DNA of 64,000 bases from Blasia pusilla (Eukaryota; Marchantiophyta; Marchantiopsida; Blasiales). The translations under genes were made by a program, and so were the position numbers. The DNA is taken from NCBI GenBank assembly GCA_050084515.1, contig CM114272.1, positions 36,704,001 to 36,768,000 of the forward strand. Direction: 5' to 3'. The notes below the pieces were generated by a model. The model was not told the origin of the DNA, ran no database searches, and was given only the letters and a program-made list of their open reading frames with translations. Of the stretch, positions 43,881 through 56,179 are shown one piece after another (within the stretch, counting starts at the first letter, position 1; every line of letters starts with the position of its first letter).

Positions 43881-44375
43881 AAGTTTGTTCTTTTTTGCAC
43901 AACTATTCGGTTCAATCATCGAGGCCCATAACTAATTTTTGTTGTTTTCCATGATAAGGGCGACGGAGTCATCAAGAGGGATGAAGGGAGGGATCGGATC
44001 CCTTGACTTTGAAAGGGTGACATTGATAGATGTGTTGAATCCTCGAATTTTAAGAGGGGAGACTAGTGCTATTTCATGAGATTTAGACAAAACTATCCCC
44101 ATCCCGTTGGGAGAAAATATCGTAACTTCAATTTAAAAAGCTTCTTATGAAAAATCTTCATGCTTTTCAGTGGGACAATGACTATTACATATGGAATTCT
44201 AATCTAAGTATTCATTTAAGAAGCAATCATCGTCGATTGGTGGAAAATCATTTGGAGTATCGGCACTCTTGAGGGAGAAAAGAATGATGAAGTGCTGGAG
44301 AGCAGATCCAAGCAAACGCCACCATCAAAAATACCAGCTGCGATGAGAAAGATCTCCGCAAACCCACAAGTAGCA

Positions 44376-44955
44376 GATGAGAAATGACCCGACAATGACT
44401 GTAAATAGAGTCAAGTTGAGGGCCACAATGAAGGGCCTGACTATCCTTTTCCAAAGGTGGGGGGTTAGTGGAGATCATCAGAAATATTAGTAAGGGGGAA
44501 GGTCTCTAAGGGTGCTTGGGACTCGAACCCCACTTTGAGCGCCACGGGGCGCCTCAAGGGCATGGTATGGATCCGGAGTTTGGAGTTGGGCTTGAAAACC
44601 TGAACCAAGTCTATAGAGGTGAATTTTAGAGATTTCACTTGGATTCCAACCCGCGACTCAATTACTTGGGTCCCGGTTAGGAACTCACACAAGGTCAGTT
44701 GAATAGTTGGAACCGCTAGGCGCGCAAGTGCCGTTTTAGATTCCTAGACTAACCAGAAAATTTGTTCCAAGTCTTGAAGGACTTGCCGTATTGGGAACCT
44801 AGGAATGAGGGAAGGTTGAGCTTGATGAGATGCCGAGTTGAGGACTCGGTGGGTTGGAAGGCCGCTTGACCCAAAGCCACACTAACGTGAGTGCGTTTGG
44901 TGCAGGTTGGCGATGAGAGCGTGTCCTACTAAATGTACGCTTCCGCAGCACTAAG
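44376..44955 (+). mobile_element. LTR fragment (LTR copy 3), truncated at both ends
   Basis: Matches the middle and 3' part of LTR copy 1 in opposite orientation, from GGGTTGAGGGCC-like sequence to TACGCTTCCGCA. The TGTCACGACCC start and the 3' end are missing. It follows Y2 after about 25 bp. Confidence 0.78.
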
Positions 44956-45331
44956 ACAAACAGGCCCCCAAATTCCTGGTGGTATTGAGAACTCCAGCCG
45001 CGAGTTGTTTCTCTTTTGGATACTCCAAACATCACTTGGCTAGAAGGAAGGCATTGATACTACATGCTCGCGTAGGAGCTTCACTAAATTCTAATCCACG
45101 CTGCCAAAGAAGACTTATGCGGTTATCTCCACTCTTGGACTTTCCTTGCATACTGTCCCTATCAGCTCTCTAAGTATATTCTTGAATAAGGCCGAGGGCT
45201 TTAGCTTTTTTGGGATTGCATAGATAAGACGTTCACTATTATCGCCAATAGAATATGGCTTTGGAAAACCAATCCGCCGAATTCTTATAGAATGACTAAC
45301 ACTCGTCCCATCCATGAAACCTCTTTTATTA
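44956..45331. other. Unassigned sequence
   Basis: Between the LTR fragment and the phosphatase-like relic. The minus frame 45,115-45,315 (MDGTSVSHSIRIRRIGFPK) could be a further 3' piece of that relic but shows no domain match I can defend. Confidence 0.35.
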
Positions 45332-45828
45332 TTAGAAGGTAAGATAAAAGACTACTAGGCTCCCATTCAAAAGGAGGGAATTGATCCCAATATCCACTAA
45401 GACTGTATTTTTTCGGCAGGAGAAGTTTCTAAACTCTATAAGACAATAACAAAACCATAGATCTTTCACATACTTTTCTTTTGACCCTTTTTGAATAGAG
45501 AAATCCTGCACCAACAAAAAAATTTGGCTTTCTTGACGAAAGATTCAGACAAATAGCTCAAATCTGCTAGCCTCTCAAGCATTTTAAGTGCAATTTCGCT
45601 ACTCATCGTCGTCCAAATCCCATAATTATATTCTTTCTCTATCATGTCAGTTAGTAGCCTCATGTGAGAAGTGAAAAATATAACCCGTCCATCTTCCGAC
45701 ATCTTGGCATTATTTCCCCTAAGACCGAGTAGATATGGTTTGCTATCTGTATCCATAGTTAGGAAAAGAATTCCATCGATTTTGAGGATAAGAAGAGGCC
45801 TAAGGGATTTCACCTGTCTACCAACCAA
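45332..45828 (-). pseudogene. FCP1/NIF-like (HAD superfamily) phosphatase relic
   Basis: The minus strand reads RPLLILKIDGILFLT, then FFTSHMRLLTDMIEKEYNYG, IWTTMSSEIALKMLERL and FVKKAKFFCW. In a second frame it gives KYVKDLWF and NTVLVDIGINSLLLN. This order matches NLI-interacting-factor/FCP1-type phosphatase domains (LLVLDLDGxL, EVGIWTS, LFVWD, LLVDDSPxKALLN). The first catalytic Asp of the DxD motif is replaced by Lys (45,781-45,783), and the later DD is DI. The frame changes near 45,500; an unrecognised intron ending GGTGCAG at 45,5xx is an alternative to a frameshift. It is probably a dead fragment. Possible upstream pieces at 46,237-46,680 are not assignable. Confidence 0.6.
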
Positions 45829-47618
45829 GGCAAGATATTAGTCTTTCAAAGAGGGAATTAGAACTTGAATTCCATCAAGCAATATTCATTCATTGAACTA
45901 TCACAGGTCTAGTGCTTACCTTGTTGCTTGAAGGTCGGAGTGCAAGATTTTGACTAGCAACAAGCTCCTTTGGTTCAAAGTAGCGTCGATACAAGCTACG
46001 CGAAACATTTCATTATTAGGAATAGTCTCAAATTTAAAGGTGAAATATTCGTTAAGAATGGTTTACAATGGGAAGGTACTCACATTACCTTTCTAGAATA
46101 ATAGGACAAATCGCACCCTCGGATGAACTCCTATATATGGAGCTTGGAAGTGGCCGTTGGATATACAGAGCCGCACAAGTTTGAGATAGTTTATCAACAC
46201 TATCATTAGAAAACTATCTTCTGACGATGATGCCTTTCATTTTGGAAACTTCAAAAAATGCTCTACACTATCGTGGTGGTTTTGATTTCCAGCCACATCA
46301 AAAAACAAAATGTGTTGCTCGCTATCCAAATCCAACCAACCTTTACACGACTCGTCAAAATACTTGAATGGTTTGAATAGGGCCGCTCGACCTCCACGCG
46401 GAGTCTTATTTGCCTGTCCTAAAGTGAACACAATCGGGGTAAGATTACTCTATTATAAGTGCTCCAAAATTACAGCCTTCAATCTGCCAAGACTATCGTC
46501 ATTCTTACAGTTCCACGGACCCAAACCAAAATAGTCACTAGCTATGTGGAGAAATTTTGCACATCCTGGTCTTATGCAAATACTTTTCAAGTTTCCAATG
46601 TTCCAATAAGCAAGGTGGAAAAGCAAGACCTCGTGTAGTTCAAAAAGCAACATGATTTTATTAGATCTGGGTCGAGTCAATAGGAAAGATTTCTTTGATC
46701 ACAATCCAAAGATACAAACATTAAAAATGCGATGCAAGGTTGAAGAAGAAAATGAAACACAACATGCAAGGGTAGAGTCCTTTCATTTCAACTCTTGAAA
46801 TGGTAGCATTACAATAGTTTTTGCAGCTCTTGTGTGCAAGAGGGATGCAAGGGCAAAACCCTTACACTTCATAAATTGTGGGAATGATGCTTCAAAAAAA
46901 TGTATCTCACCTCAAACTCTGCTAGGTGCTAAAACTCAAAGATTTAATTTCTGCACTCATTTCCCTAATGGTTTCCAAGAAGATCTTATCCTCCATGGTC
47001 GAATTTATGGAACCACCACGCGCAATCTCAAGTCTCTTTTGGCATGATCTAAGTCTGTGTGAGATCCTTGATAGTATAGATAATGTCGATTGAGTCTTAC
47101 CTAGGAAGAGGTCCCTCGGTCGATGTTGGTCCTAGTACTATTTGGAGATGTTCCAAGTGCTTGGGATGGGTTTTTTTTCTTCATTTTTTTTGAAGAATTC
47201 ACGGCTATAATTTTTGAAGAAGGGCCCGCACCGCTAGAGCCTCTACTTGTCCCTGAAATTATTCTGTGTCGGATCCTTTTTATATTTTTTTTTCTTCGGT
47301 TCTTGGTCCACAGTTCCTAGAGAAGCCTTCAACACGCTTGCTCTATGTGTTGCGAAGACGTGAGTTTTTGTTCTCCTTTCATTTTCTGGCCTAGCAACTT
47401 TCTTCGGCGCTGTACTTCTTGCTTGAGTTGCAGGATTTCTAGATATTAGAGCTCGAGGTGCATCTTGTGATGTATCATTTTTCTCTACATTTACATATTT
47501 TCTTGTTAAATTTCATGTAGAATCATCAAAATCCGATATTTGGAGGGCAGTGGCTAAGTCATTCCGAGGATAGTATTTACTCCTTTTCTAAGTTACGAGT
47601 CACCAACCGTTGAACACT
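45829..47618. other. Unassigned sequence with weak open frames
   Basis: Minus frames 46,237-46,431 (contains KYFDESCKGWLDLDSEQHIL) and 46,453-46,680 could be upstream exons of the phosphatase relic. Plus frames 46,832-47,047 and 47,123-47,320 (low-complexity, Phe-rich) are not recognised. I see no RNA gene. Confidence 0.35.
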
Positions 47619-50600
47619 CAAACGTCGATCTACTACGTGTTCCATCGAGAGACTCCTACATGAAACCACAATATGAGGGCTTCTTTTCAGAATGCCAAGT
47701 AAGTGTGGAGACCCTCAACACCATGAGAATTTAAATGCATTAAGAATCATTACTTTAGTTGTTCACATGATTTGGAGAAGCCGGTAACGTTGCAATTAGC
47801 TTTTCCGTACCCTATAGTCCCTCAATTTCCTTTTCTCCCTGTGGAGGGCCAAAATGCTCGACATAATGAGAACTTAAGTTATACATCTGATTCAGTGCAA
47901 GAAGAGGTTGCGAAAACATATATTAGGAACTATTAATCGGGTTGCTCACTTGAGTAGGAGAGCTTGATGACGGTGGAGTTTGCTTTCCCATCCCAAGCAA
48001 TCTCTCTTTTTCTCCTTTTATACTCCCAAAATGCTCGACATAACGAGAACTTAAGTTCTACATGATTGCAAGAGGAGGCTCGGAAAATGTCCGATAGGAA
48101 AAACTAATTGGGTTGCTCACCTAAATAGAAAGCCTCGATGAAGTCTAAATCTACTTTTCTATCCCACGCAGTCCCTTCCTCTTGTTTTCTCTCCGTGGGC
48201 ACTCAACATAATAAGAACAAAAACATCAACTTGAAACTAAGAGTGGGAAGGATTTAGTTGTTTTAGGAGGATCATAGAGATGATGTAAATTTCTCATAGC
48301 CGTTGGTATTTTCGACGGTGGCGTCTGCTTGGATATGCTTTCGAGCACTTCATCATCTTTTTCTCCCTCAAGAGTGAGCGCCGATACTCCAAATAATTTT
48401 CCACCAATCGACGATGATTGCTTCGCAAATAGATACTTAGGTGAGAATTCCAAATGTAACTGTCACGTCCCACTGAAAAGCATGAAGATTTTTCATAACA
48501 AGCTTTTTAAATTGAAGTTACGATATTTTCTTCCAACGGGATGGGAATAGTTTTTTCGAAATCTCTTGCCAAACCAGGAGTGGCTAGAGCACTAGTCTCT
48601 TCTATCTAAATTTGAGGGTTCAACACATCTATCGATGTCATCCTTTCAAAGTCAAGGGATCCGATCCCTCGCCTTCATCCCTCTCCATGACTCCGTCCTC
48701 CTTATCATGGAAACCAACCAAAATTAGTAATGGGCCTCGATGATTGAACCGAATAGTTGTGCAAAAAGGAAAAAACTTCTAGTATAATTCCAAGAAAAAA
48801 ATCCCGGAGCTAACTTCTGATTTTTCATCATCTAACTCCTCTTTGTTGTCTAGGTCCTTTGCTCCTTTGCAATTTCAGGCATCCGTTTGTTTATTGCCTT
48901 TGGAAGATGCCATCTTTTTTTCTCATTCGGAATTCATTGTAGAGGTAGTCCTTAGAAGAGTACGGTTTGAATCGATCTTGAAGAATTGATTGAATTTCAT
49001 GCAAAAGTCCGACAATGTTGCCTTATCCACTTGCGGATAGAATGCTTGGAAATAGATGCCCGAAACGTGTGATGGTACCAATTCTGGGAGTTAGTACATA
49101 TCTTTGAAATAAGAATTAGACTGCATGTAATCATGATCGGAACTTAGGTTCCAAATGAGAAACTCACCACTAGAGCCACGAGTAGGCGATAACCTGGATT
49201 TACCGCAATGGCATTCTTCCACGGTCCAACCTTTGACACGCCAAAGAAAATCTCCACATGGTCACCCATTCAAAACATGTTCTCTTCGAGGGTTGGAAGG
49301 AATGTGTACTCCTCATTGATCCTATTTCTAATGTTGCTAAGGGACGCGGGAAGAAATTTTCCACCAAGAACTCTACTTACAACAACAAGTTCTTTGTCAA
49401 GCGTGTACTCATCAAAATCATTGCAAAATAATGCTATTATAACCATGAGATATCCTCCATTCCCAATATTCTATCTCATTGGATCATTCATTGGAAATCT
49501 GAATGTACAAGGTATTACTCAAAACCTGAGATTGGAGGCTCTTTGGCAAGTAACTATAAGATTTGTGAGTGTTTCAATTTCAACAATGATCAGCAATAAT
49601 CTTTCGCTTGCATTAAGACGAGACCCGTGGCGCCTACATTGACTTGTTCGTGCTTCAATTTATCATAGTACGATTTCAAGTCTATCAAGTCTTTTTTCCA
49701 TATTTTGCAAGTAGATGCTGGCCGCGTTTGCACCCTTAATTTCAGGAGCTCTTCTACGACTTGCATCACATTTTCCTTATCAAGCCCCTAGAGCAATCTC
49801 AAATCAGTCTTCTTCAACCTCCTCTTTTCAACGCTCATTTTATATCTTGGCCATTACTCAGAGTATGCAAGACCATCTCGTACTATGAGTTTATCTTCCT
49901 CGCAGGCAACCATGACAACATACATGCCACATATTCCATGTGGCGGAAAAGTAATTCTAAACGAAGATGTTTATCTCCTTGTGGGTGGAACCGAAATGGG
50001 GGTTGAGTCTCTTCGACATGATCTATAGAAAACATGGAATTTAAAGTTCGATTAGGATACCAATAATAATAGCTCACACTGATTAAAAATAGAGATGGTC
50101 TGTGTAATATCTGTTTTATCAAAATTCAAGTTATAATTAGAAATTCATAATTCAAATCGAATGGTATTGCATTAGCAATCTTTAATGCAAGGAAATCCAC
50201 CAATTATCCAATCTTCCTCTTCTCCGTCTTCTTGATCGTTGCCAACTCGATATTGCTCATGTGGGCCCAAAAAGTGGAAATCTGCATTCTTATCAGAGTC
50301 TCTACTTTGCTCGTATATGCGTCCACTTGATTGTGAAGTGAGGAGAGGGTGCAATACCAAAGAAGATTTTCGGGACAATCTCCCCCCCCCAACTACTATA
50401 AACGGGATAATTTGGAAAAAATTGTCCCTAGTGGCCTCATGAAGTTTAGAGAAGGCAACTGCTCTATGTCAACCAGAAATTTCCGACCACTAGAATTTTG
50501 TACCATCATGTAGGTATCCATCGACTATCTCCTCTTAACGTAGAAAGAAAACCCAATTCAAAATGCAAGATAGACAATCATTCGAGCAATATAGTACTCA

Positions 50601-51189
50601 TTATAAATCCATTTAGTGCGAATATATGTAGATGTGAACTAACCTTGATGAATTAGAAAGTCGAGATCTGTACAACCTTAGTAATTTTGGAACTCAGTCC
50701 ATTAGGCACATGTTGCTCTGGTCTATGATGGAATTTCAATAAGCTCAAGATTTTGACACCACCAGATTCAATCTCAACTCCTTGAACGTATCATTGAACG
50801 CCCTTCCCTTCCCTCGCAGATCTAGGAATTGATACTAGAACTTACAACAATAACATCCCAACTCCTAACTGAACCTTAGAAGGATGACGTCCACCAAGGC
50901 CAATAACTCAATGTCCAAAAGAGGAGGAAATTGATTGCAATGTGATTGTATTACTAGATTCCTTATCCTAACATATGTTCCAATATACCCCGGCCTACGG
51001 TTGAAACCTCTGTATTAGGTATAGTTATATCATATATTAGTCCGCCAAAACTATGTAGACTCACGAGGCTATAATAGAGTACATTGTAGGGCGGTTGCGA
51101 GATGACTCGGCACCCTCCAATAGAAACACAAAGTAGTGAAAGATAGAGACTCGTGATGATTAATACAAAATCCTTCAGTTGTTTTTACG

Positions 51190-51204
51190 TACCCTAAACC
51201 CTAA
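51190..51204 (-). repeat. Short interstitial telomere-like motif in X2
   Basis: CCCTAAACCCTAAA on the plus strand, the mirror of the motif at 13,006-13,020. Confidence 0.65.
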
Positions 51205-51479
51205 ACTCTGACATGCAAATTAGTTGTAGAAATGATAGATCGATCAAAATACCTTCACAAAGAACACTCAAGAATTCAGCTCTAGATGACATCTCTTGCC
51301 TACCAATAAAAAATGTACGTCCAATAGCATCAGAGCTATGGATCTAGGATGAGTTTGATAGGCCTCAGTCGAGAAATGAAACTTGGACATGACGATCTAA
51401 ATGATAAGCAATCCGCTAAGCTCTTTCTTGGCTGCTGGAGCATCTGAACTCTAGATCGGAACAATAATTCCCAAATAAA

Positions 51480-53335
51480 ATCGTGGGACTCTTTTCCGAC
51501 CACGTACCTCACCATTGAAGCTATAGATCTAGTTTTTGAAATGAAAAGGACGATCAATCGCAATTCAAGTTTTGGTTCCACTACAAAGAGCTGAGCCCCA
51601 ACGGGGGCATTTGGAACTCTTGTTCCCAAATGAGATCGTGGGCCTCTTTCTTGGCTGCCTCACTTGAAGAACCAAAGATCCAGTACTAGTAATAATAATG
51701 AGGATCTATTGATACTTAGGTTCCGGTTCTAGAGACGAGAATTGATCCCTAAATGAGGGCATTCGCAATTGTAGTTCCCAAATGATATCATGGGTCTCTT
51801 TCCTAGCTACCTCACCATTGGAGCTATAGATCCAATTCTCGAAATGATAAAGAATATCAGTTGGAACTCAGGTTCAACTCAAGTTTATGTTCCAAAGATG
51901 AGACCTGATCCCTAAACAAGGGAATTCGGAACCATAGTTTCCAAATGAAATCCTCAAACTCTTTATCGACTACCTCATCATTGAAGCTATAAATTCAATT
52001 CTCGAAATAATAAGGAGGATCAATCGGAACTCACATTCAGGTTCCAAATACGAGAACTGATCCCTAAACAAGGACATTCATAATTTTAGTTCCCAAATGA
52101 AATCCTCAAACTCTTTCTCGACTAGCTCACCATCGGAGCTGTACATCTAGTTCTCAAAATGACAAGGAGGATCAATTAGAACTCAAGTTTCAGTTCTAGT
52201 CATGAAACTTGAGCTCAATCAAGGGCATTAAGAACTCTAGTTCCCTAATGAGATCGCGGGCCTCTTTCCTACCTTCCTCACCATCGAAACTATGGATCTA
52301 GTTCTCAAAATGAAAAGGAGGATCAATCGGAACTTAGGTTTTGATTCTAGAGATGAGAACCGATCCCTAAACAAGGGCTTTTAGAGCTGTAGTTCCCAAA
52401 TCAAATTGGTGGTCTCTTTGCCGGCTACCTCACCATCAGAACTATAGATCGAGTTCTCCAAATGAGAAGGGGGATCAATCAGAACTCAAGTTGTGGTTCC
52501 TATGACGAGAATTGAGACCGAATGGGGGCATTCGAAACGAGAGTTCCCAAATCAAATCACTCGCCTCTTTCCTCGCTTTCTAGAGACAAGAAAAGATCCC
52601 TAAACGAGGGCTTTCAAAACTAGAGTTCCCACATCAAATCGCTTGGCTCTTTAATTTTCCGGCTACCTCACCATCAAAACTAAAGATCCACTTCTCAAAA
52701 TGAAAAGGAGAATCTATGGAACTCAGGTTTTAGTTCCACAGATAAAAGCGGATCCCCAAACGAGGGCATTCAGAATTATAGATCCCATATCAAATCGCTC
52801 GCCACTTTCCTGGCTACCTTACAAACTTAACTATAGATCAAGTTCTTGAATTGAAAAGGAGGATCAATTGGAACTCAGATTCCGGTTCGAAAGACGAGAA
52901 CAAATCCTAAAAAGAGGGTATTTGGAATTGTAGTTCCCAAATGAGATCGCAAGCCTCCTAACCAGTTCCCTCACCATCTGAACGATAGATCTAGTTGTCA
53001 AAATAAGAAGAAGGATCAATCAGAAATCAGGTTAGGGTTCCAAAGACGAGAGCGGAACCTTAAACAAGGGCATTCGGAACTGTAGATCCCAAATCAAATT
53101 GCTAGCCTCTTTCCCGGCTACCGCACTAATAGAACTATAGATTAAGTTCTTGAATTGAAAAGGATGATCAATCAGAACTCATGTTCTAGTCCAGGAGACG
53201 AGAATGAATTCCTAAACAAGGGTATTTAGAGCTGTAGTTCCCAAATCAAATCGTTGGCCTCATAAGCACTTGTCTCGCCATCGAAACTATAGATCCTGTT
53301 CTCAAAATGAGAAGGAGGATCATTTGAGAATTGTT
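51480..53335 (-). repeat. Degenerate tandem array, period about 150 bp (X2)
   Basis: Reverse complement of the X1 array, unit for unit, including the shortened unit with TTTCTAGAGACAAGAAAAGA (near 52,580) that mirrors 11,615-11,640. Confidence 0.85.
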
Positions 53336-54453
53336 CCCTCCAATGCAAGAACTTTTTCTTCCAATGCTAGAGATGAGAACAAGAATTTATGGATTATTAG
53401 TTAGAAATCGAGCTCGAAATGAACTCGGCAAGACCTCTAACAAGCTGGATGAATGGGTATGATACTAGATGGATTTATAGTTGATTTGGCAAGCGTATTG
53501 GATTTTCAAATCAGTTATATGACTTGAGCGATATAGGTCCAAGTGGAGCCATACATGATTGGGAAGGTCAACCTTTCCAAGGTTGCCACTCCTCATAAAG
53601 GGAAGGATGACCTACACTCGTAGGTCACCTCCTAAGAGTAGGTGAGACATGACCTCTCAAAATAGGGAAGTACAAGATCCCTCTAAGGCCTTGATATTAT
53701 CTTGCCCTACATCTCATCTACCATGACACGTGCCAGTCAACCCCCAGCACTCTGTTGCTCTCCTCTTCTCCCTATGGAGATGGAAGACAATAAACATAAT
53801 TAGATTTTAAGTTCTTATTTAGGAACATACAACAACTTAAGAGGATGGGAAAAAATCTTTACGAATCATTACTTGGAATGCTCACATGAGTAGGAGAAGT
53901 TGATGACAAAGCCCACTTCTCAATCCTCCGCATCCTATCCCACTCTTTGTCTCCCTATGGAGGGGGAAGACAAGAAACATAATGAGAACTTACGTTCTGA
54001 TATAGAAACGTCGAGGTAAATACGATATGAATCATTACTTGGGTGTATCAACTGAGTAAGAGAAGTGGATAACGTAGTTGGCTTTGGTGTCTTGTAAAGC
54101 CAAGGTTGCATTGAAACAGACAAGTTCGTCCATGGAACGAACATGACCATGGACATGGAAAATTCATCGCAAGCACGGGTTTTTTTGCGCCCAGATCGAT
54201 CGTACAGGCTCGGACGAAGGGCGGGCCAAGGTGCGGGCCATAATTGCGACATAGGGCTGCAAGCAGATGTGACACAAGTGGCATACGGGCGACGCGCCCC
54301 CGATATGCAGGCCCCGTATGGGCTGCGAGCCCGTACTATGAGCTATGCGCGATCTTGTTTCGGGCTCATAGTCGGTACTACAGGCCCTAGAGCCCACCCG
54401 CGGGCTCAGCGTTGGCTAGAGCGCAGAAATTGCATGTGTGGGCTAGGGTGTTG

Positions 54454-55426
54454 TGCACCTACTCTCCTTGAACGTTAATCTTGATTGTTACGGAAGCGTG
54501 CCTTCAGTAGGTCACGCTCTCAACGCTGATCTGCATCCAAACACGCACTTTGGTTAGTCGGGTCTTGGATCAATCAGCGGGATTACTTTCCGAGTTCTCG
54601 TCTCGGACTCTCATCAAGCTCAACCTTCCTACTTTTGCGTTTACAACACGGGAAAATCTCGAAAGACCTTTTGGTCGGTTCAGGAACCTGAAACGACGTT
54701 TTGCACCTAGCGGTTCCAACTATCCGATGGACATCCAATGAGTTCCCCACCAAGACTCCCACAAAGTGAATCTCGGGGTTTAGAATCCAAGTGTGGCGTA
54801 CAAAGTCCACTCCCTTGGATCAGGTTTGGGTTTCAAGTTCCAATGCCAAACTCCCATTCCATCCCATGCCTCTGAAATGTCGTTTGGCGCCCAAAGGGGG
54901 GATTCGTGTTTCGAGACATCTCGGAGAGACTTCTCCCTTACTAGTACTTCTGGGGATCTCCGGAGGCCCCCTACATTTAGGGAAAGACACCCGGGCCTCT
55001 CCAATTGGCCCTCAACCCGATTGCTATCTCAATCATTTTGGTGCGTTGGAAGCGACTCAAGATTAGCTTTCCAACGCGCCCTTACGTGTTTGAAACGCAT
55101 CTTGGAGCTCAACGTTATAGTCCTAAACACAGTCAGATTCTCCCAAACGCTAGTTGTCTGCCAAACTGGTTCTCACCTATTTGGCAACCAACCTCCCAAG
55201 ACTCAACTCATCTCAAGTCTTGGCTCGTGTTTGATCAAGGTTTCCTGGTCGTGACCACTAATACATGAAACGCACAACTCTGTTCCGCGTTTCGTCTCTT
55301 AAACTTTTCCAAGAGACTTTTCCAAACGCCTCTCCAAAGCACAAACCTCGGAGCATGAGTTCACTTGAGTTCTGATGTTTCGCTTGGCGCCTATTTGGTA
55401 TTTTTTTGGTTATGAGGGTCGTGACA
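54454..55426 (-). mobile_element. Near-complete LTR (LTR copy 4)
   Basis: Minus strand runs from TGTCACGACCC (start at 55,426) to GTAGGTGCA (end at 54,454-54,457), about 973 bp with TG...CA ends. No gag or primer site adjoins it; X2 abuts the 3' end. It could be a solo LTR or the surviving end of an element whose inside is X2. The plus-strand frames in it are not conserved. Confidence 0.8.
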
Positions 55427-56179
55427 TAGGGTGCAAGCTTTCTGGAGGCCTCGGAGCGCATGTACGGGCTAGGCATGGATCTTGGAGCACGCATGAAGGT
55501 TGGAGCACGAGACGTGCAGGCCTGGTGCGGGCGGGCCCGATGATTTTAGTGGGGTATTAATTGAGTTTTTCTATGGGTTGGATGATTGACAGCTTGAGAG
55601 GTTGGAGTAGCATTGTTGTAGTAGAGGATAGGTTAGTTAGAAATGAGAGAAATTGAAGAATTTTTAATAGTAGTGGTGGAGAAAGGAAGGATAATATTAA
55701 AATAAATTTGAATAGGATGATTGTATTGCAAAAAAGGTCTGTTGGAAATTTAGAGTAGGTCAAAAATTTAGGAAAGGTCAAAAAGAAATCTAATAGAAAA
55801 ATAAAAGTAGGTTTGTTAAATGAAATTTAGTGGAGATGGTTTAGTAATCAATTGCAAGTGGGGGTAGTTGATTTGGGGAGTTAGAAGGGTTCATTCTCTT
55901 CCTTCAATCCTCCCCTATACAAACTTGTTCATTTTTTGTATACCCTCACATTCTCATTCCTCCCTTCATCTCTCTCTCTCTCTTGGAAGTTTTTTTTTCT
56001 CCATAGATAGCTGAACTTGATAAATGAGAATATGTTTTGCCATTGGATAACCCTAATAAGTTAAGGTATCTTGGTTATTTAGGTTAGCATGTCGATCTTT
56101 CTTGTTCATAGTGAATGTTCCAAGTTTTATTATTGGAGCATTCACGGATAATATTTGGTGTTATTTGCAGATATTTTAG
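55427..56179. other. Unassigned AT-rich sequence left of the hAT relic
   Basis: Probably the 5' non-coding part of the hAT element, with a TC run (CATCTCTCTCTCTCTC near 55,970). I could not find a terminal inverted repeat by eye. Confidence 0.4.

Larger units (their letters stand above)
36597..44350 (+). repeat. Large repeat Y2 (direct copy of Y1)
   Basis: Starts near ATCATGGCTCGCTCTATGGC and runs to ACCAGCTGCGATGAGAAA at about 44,350. It is collinear with Y1 in every part: head frame, GC-rich stretch, link with GTATAAGTAG, 150-bp array, telomere-like motif, 110-bp array and relic frames. It also contains about 1.2 kb absent from Y1 (41,150-42,400), part of which (42,008 onward) is present in X1 and X2, so Y1 has the deletion. 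At the right end an LTR fragment follows after some 25 bp. Confidence 0.75.
47619..54453 (-). repeat. Large repeat X2 (inverted copy of X1)
   Basis: Reverse-complement counterpart of 9,764-16,604, 6,835 bp against 6,841 bp. All sub-features are mirrored: right-end subrepeats at 47,720-48,230, the 75-codon frame at 48,226-48,453, relic frames 48,800-50,400, telomere-like motif 51,190-51,204, 150-bp array 51,480-53,335, left-end subrepeats 53,740-54,060 and GC-rich head to 54,453. The adjoining LTR is also mirrored. Divergence from X1 is low, a few percent by eye. Confidence 0.8.

Noticed and set aside
47123-47320. Phe-rich open frame as a membrane protein
   Set aside because: Low-complexity T-rich DNA gives Phe/Leu/Ile runs by composition. 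There is no homologue in the window.
49208-49642. 144-codon plus-strand open frame in X2 (and shorter ones at 14,583, 21,566 and 43,000)
   Set aside because: It is conserved among copies but so is the opposite strand; the plus-oriented frames of X/Y (YTLDK.., FLIWNLS..) give a longer coherent peptide series. I could not prove either strand, so I kept the other.
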